A DNA stretch of 64,000 nt from an uncultured Collinsella sp. GTDB taxonomy: Bacteria; Actinomycetota; Coriobacteriia; Coriobacteriales; Coriobacteriaceae. The stretch's first letter is position 1. Each line of letters begins with the position of its first letter. The DNA is taken from the NCBI GenBank assembly GCA_902479075.1, contig CABSNK010000002.1, forward strand, positions 62,001 to 126,000. The letters run 5' to 3'. This document shows, piece after piece, positions 61,875-64,000 of the stretch. Below the pieces are notes generated by a model, which was given only the letters and a program-made list of their open reading frames with translations, made no database searches and was not told the DNA's origin. The position numbers and the translations under genes were made by a program.

Positions 61875-62384
61875 CTAGTCTTCGGGCTGCGCAACCCGCA
61901 CCTTGATGCGCGTGGGATTGCCATGGGCGTCGTAGGTCTTGGCGTCGAGCGCTTGAATCTCGATATACGCCTCACCTTCTTTGATGTCGCCTGCGGGGCA
62001 GGTCTCAACGGTCTTGCCGGTCTCGACCACGCCCGATTCATAGATGGTCTCGTCGTTTTGGATCACGCGGAAACGCTGGGGAAACTTGTTATCCTGGACG
62101 TTTTGCACGTTGACGCGCAGCTTGCCGCCTTTTTGTAGCTGGGCGACCGGTGCGACCGAGATCGTCATCATGTTGTCGCGGACGATGGCATCGAGCTCGT
62201 CCTGGATTTCCTGGCGCGACTTACCCTCCGCCGCTGTGACCGAGGCACCTGTCTCGGCGACGGGCTTTGACTGCCAGGCGTATAGGCCGACGGCGATAAG
62301 GGCGCAGGCGATGGCCAGGCAGACAACGCCGAGCCTTTTTCGATGTTTTGACCTTAGGGGGCTCGACTGCTTCCTTACGCTCAT
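61875..62384 (-). CDS. Membrane-anchored extracellular protein, unknown
   Basis: 169 residues: a basic N-terminus, one membrane helix (about 18-38; LGVVCLAIACALIAVGLYAW) and an outer beta-rich domain (about 60-169; GGKLRVNVQNVQDNKFPQRFRVIQNDETIYESGVV). The domain may resemble accessory subunits of surface structures; no homologue recognised. AAGGAT lies eight bases before the ATG. It overlaps the preceding small gene by four bases (ATGA). Confidence 0.75.
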   Translation of the reverse strand: MSVRKQSSPLRSKHRKRLGVVCLAIACALIAVGLYAWQSKPVAETGASVTAAEGKSRQEIQDELDAIVRDNMMTISVAPVAQLQKGGKLRVNVQNVQDNKFPQRFRVIQNDETIYESGVVETGKTVETCPAGDIKEGEAYIEIQALDAKTYDAHGNPTRIKVRVAQPED

Positions 62385-62677
62385 GCGGCATCCTTAGTGG
62401 TATAGACGCGCGCGAACGTGGACGGATCGGCGCCAAAGAGCATGTGGAGCATGAGGCGTCGCGAGTAGATGAGCTCGTCGAAGTTTGGGTCGAGTTTGAT
62501 GTCGTGGATGTGGGCGATGTGGTGGGCGAGTGCCGAAAACGATTCGGGATCGCAAATCACGTCGGTGGTGACGTGATAGACAGCTGCATCGGGAAATGCC
62601 TCCTCATCGAAGGGCAGAAGATACGGGTCGTCGTCAACTTCGATGGCGATGCCGTACTGGGGCCAGTAATATGCCAT
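62381..62677 (-). CDS. Small cytosolic protein heading the surface operon, unknown
   Basis: 98 residues, no signal or membrane segment. It reads MAYYWPQYGIAIEVDDDPYLLPFDEEAFPD and ends in a helical part rich in His (FSALAHHIAHIHDIKLDPNFDEL). GGGAGG lies five bases before ATG 62677. Longer in-frame starts upstream are rejected for lack of a binding site. First gene of five, coupled to the next by a four-base overlap. Function unknown; it could be a regulator or assembly factor. Confidence 0.68.
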   Translation of the reverse strand: MAYYWPQYGIAIEVDDDPYLLPFDEEAFPDAAVYHVTTDVICDPESFSALAHHIAHIHDIKLDPNFDELIYSRRLMLHMLFGADPSTFARVYTTKDAA

Positions 62678-63022
62678 GGGAACCTCCCTGTTTTTGGGCC
62701 AAACCTTCCATTGGCTTTGGCTGTCGATGCCGACCGTATCAGCCGTAACTTGACCAATTTCTGACCAAATGCTTGACGGATTTACATCGCCGCAGGTGAG
62801 AGAGGGTAAAAAATATCTCAACTTTTTTCGGGCGCCAATTGCATGCGTGGCAGCGATGGGAAGGAGCGCGTTAAATAGAGCGCCTGCCGAGAAAACGCTG
62901 CCGCTCGCCGAATTGCGCAAACGTAAAATTCGCCAATTATGGAGACGGTCTCAGTCACGTCGACGAAACGATGCGGTAACATCTCCCTGCAAACACTGTA
63001 GTTAACTAAAGGGGGAGTTCGC
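62678..63022. other. Divergent intergenic region
   Basis: 345 bp without a convincing gene. TGACCAA is directly repeated at 62751-62757 and 62762-62768 (11-base period), close to the expected promoter of the five-gene surface operon, and may be a regulator site. GAGAC-G-GTCTC (62940-62952 area) is a short palindrome nearer the oxidase gene. Confidence 0.45.
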
Positions 63023-64000
63023 GTGCCTGCAGCCATCAAACCCTTCGGCGACGAGTTCGAAGAATATGGTCGCGATGAATCTCGCACATCGGGCGAGGCG
63101 TCGAGCATCTCGTTTCCGACAACGGAGGACGAAGTCCGCGCCATTCTGCGAAAGCTCCATGCCGAGCATGTTCCGATAACGGTCCAGGGTGCTCGGACCG
63201 GTCTGGCTGCCGGTGCCGTGCCCCACGGCGGCCACATCCTCAACACTTCTCGTATGAATCGCTACCTGGGTCTTCGCCGCGACGAGCGAGGCCGTTTTCT
63301 GCTGCGCGTGGAGCCGGGCGTCGTGCTTTCGGAGTTGCGCAAGCAGCTGGGTAAGAAGACATTGCCGACCGCTGACTGGGATCAGGTATCGCTTGAGGCC
63401 TATGAGGAGTTCCAGGCAGCTCCTGAGCAGTTCTTTCCCACCGATCCCACCGAGGCATCTGCCTGCCTGGGCGGCATGGCGGCGTGCAATGCCTCCGGTG
63501 CCCGCAGTTACGCCTACGGCCCCATGCGCCCGCACGTTACGGGGCTTCACGTGGCACTGGCGGACGGCGACCTGCTTGAGCTTCATCGAGGTCAGGCGCA
63601 CGCTGACGCACGCCACTTGTCGCTCGTGACGGCAGGTGGCCGCGCGCTCGAGCTGGATCTTCCCGGCTATACCATGCCCAAGACCAAAAACGCGTCGGGT
63701 TATTTCGTTTCGGACGATATGGACGCCATCGATCTTTTCATCGGTGCGTGCGGCACACTCGGCGTCATTACCGAGCTCGAGATCGCCCTGCAGGCGGCAC
63801 CTTCGGTCGTATGGGGCGTGAGCTGCTTTTTCGACAGTGAGGACAAGGCGGTGTCCTTTACCGATTCCGTGCGCCCCGTGCTGTCCCATGCCGCCGCTAT
63901 TGAGTATTTCGATGCCGGCGCCTTGGATATCCTTCGCCGCCAGCGCGAGCAGTCGACCGCGTTTGCCTCGCTGCCGGCACTCGACGATGAGGCAAAGGTC
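63023..64000 (+). CDS. FAD-linked oxidase (GlcD/D-lactate dehydrogenase-like), partial
   Basis: The first 326 codons of an FAD-binding PCMH-type oxidoreductase; the gene continues past the right edge. ITVQGARTGLAAGAVPHGG (pyrophosphate loop), RVEPGVVLSELR, FFPTDPTEASACLGGMAACNASGARSYAYGPMRPH and FIGACGTLGVITELEIAL are the usual FAD-site signatures. Substrate is probably a 2-hydroxy acid such as D-lactate or glycolate. GTG 63023 follows GGGGGAG by five bases. Catalytic C-terminal part not visible. Confidence 0.88.
   Translation, partial: MPAAIKPFGDEFEEYGRDESRTSGEASSISFPTTEDEVRAILRKLHAEHVPITVQGARTGLAAGAVPHGGHILNTSRMNRYLGLRRDERGRFLLRVEPGVVLSELRKQLGKKTLPTADWDQVSLEAYEEFQAAPEQFFPTDPTEASACLGGMAACNASGARSYAYGPMRPHVTGLHVALADGDLLELHRGQAHADARHLSLVTAGGRALELDLPGYTMPKTKNASGYFVSDDMDAIDLFIGACGTLGVITELEIALQAAPSVVWGVSCFFDSEDKAVSFTDSVRPVLSHAAAIEYFDAGALDILRRQREQSTAFASLPALDDEAKV

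Noticed and set aside
63002..63889. 295-codon minus-strand frame at the right edge
   Set aside because: It is antisense to clear FAD-oxidase motifs on the plus strand.

Overview
The window is high-GC, densely packed bacterial chromosome with Gram-positive traits: strong AAGGAGG-type ribosome binding sites, many GTG starts and LAxTGD-type sorting signals. The gene set (bile salt hydrolase, ribose-5-phosphate-dependent PdxST with a MocR-type PdxR, reverse rubrerythrin, DUF3516 helicase, DUF2130 protein) points to an anaerobic gut actinobacterium of the Coriobacteriia, most likely Collinsella. That assignment is inference from gene content. No rRNA, tRNA, CRISPR array, prophage or transposase was recognised.

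Layout. 1-4.7 kb: two cyclic-di-GMP proteins (one cut by the left edge, one GGDEF-PAS-GGDEF-GGDEF-EAL) and a patatin-like lipase. 4.8-6.8 kb: a thiamine salvage operon (thiM, thiamine-binding protein, thiE) behind a TPP riboswitch with its own terminator. 7-11.6 kb: HAD phosphatase, LysR regulator, MetE-like methyltransferase, uracil permease. 11.6-17.6 kb: esterase, beta-helical wall-anchored protein, purine permease, a degenerate peptide deformylase and a bile salt hydrolase. 17.7-23.7 kb: Kup potassium transporter, EamA exporter with divergent LysR, and an XRE-aminotransferase fusion.

23.8-29 kb: a catabolic operon of an amidohydrolase-fold protein lacking usual metal ligands, two ceramidase-like hydrolases and a PTS IIBC permease, with a convergent LysR gene. 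30-41.4 kb: canonical deformylase, MFS exporter, an RGG-repeat protein, pdxS-pdxT with divergent pdxR, rubrerythrin, alcohol/aldehyde dehydrogenases, and a small HIRAN/phosphoesterase group. 41.5-53 kb: DUF2130 protein, DUF3516 helicase, and a neighbourhood rich in tRNA-modification genes (TrmB, a Trm9-like methyltransferase, bacterial Elp3, a spermidine-synthase-fold protein) interrupted by an XRE/DUF4097 pair.

53-58.6 kb: a three-gene cassette (TerB-N-like protein, BrxD/DUF2791-like ATPase, Lhr-like helicase) resembling part of BREX or Ter-associated DNA-processing systems but with no methylase or PglZ nearby. 58.6-62.7 kb: a DUF554 membrane protein and a five-gene operon of small cytosolic, membrane and secreted proteins of unknown function. 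The right edge cuts an FAD-linked oxidase. Several long palindromic repeats (6.85, 16.4, 33.1-33.4, 46.1 and 55.5 kb) lie between genes; one 45-bp sequence occurs twice with a single mismatch.
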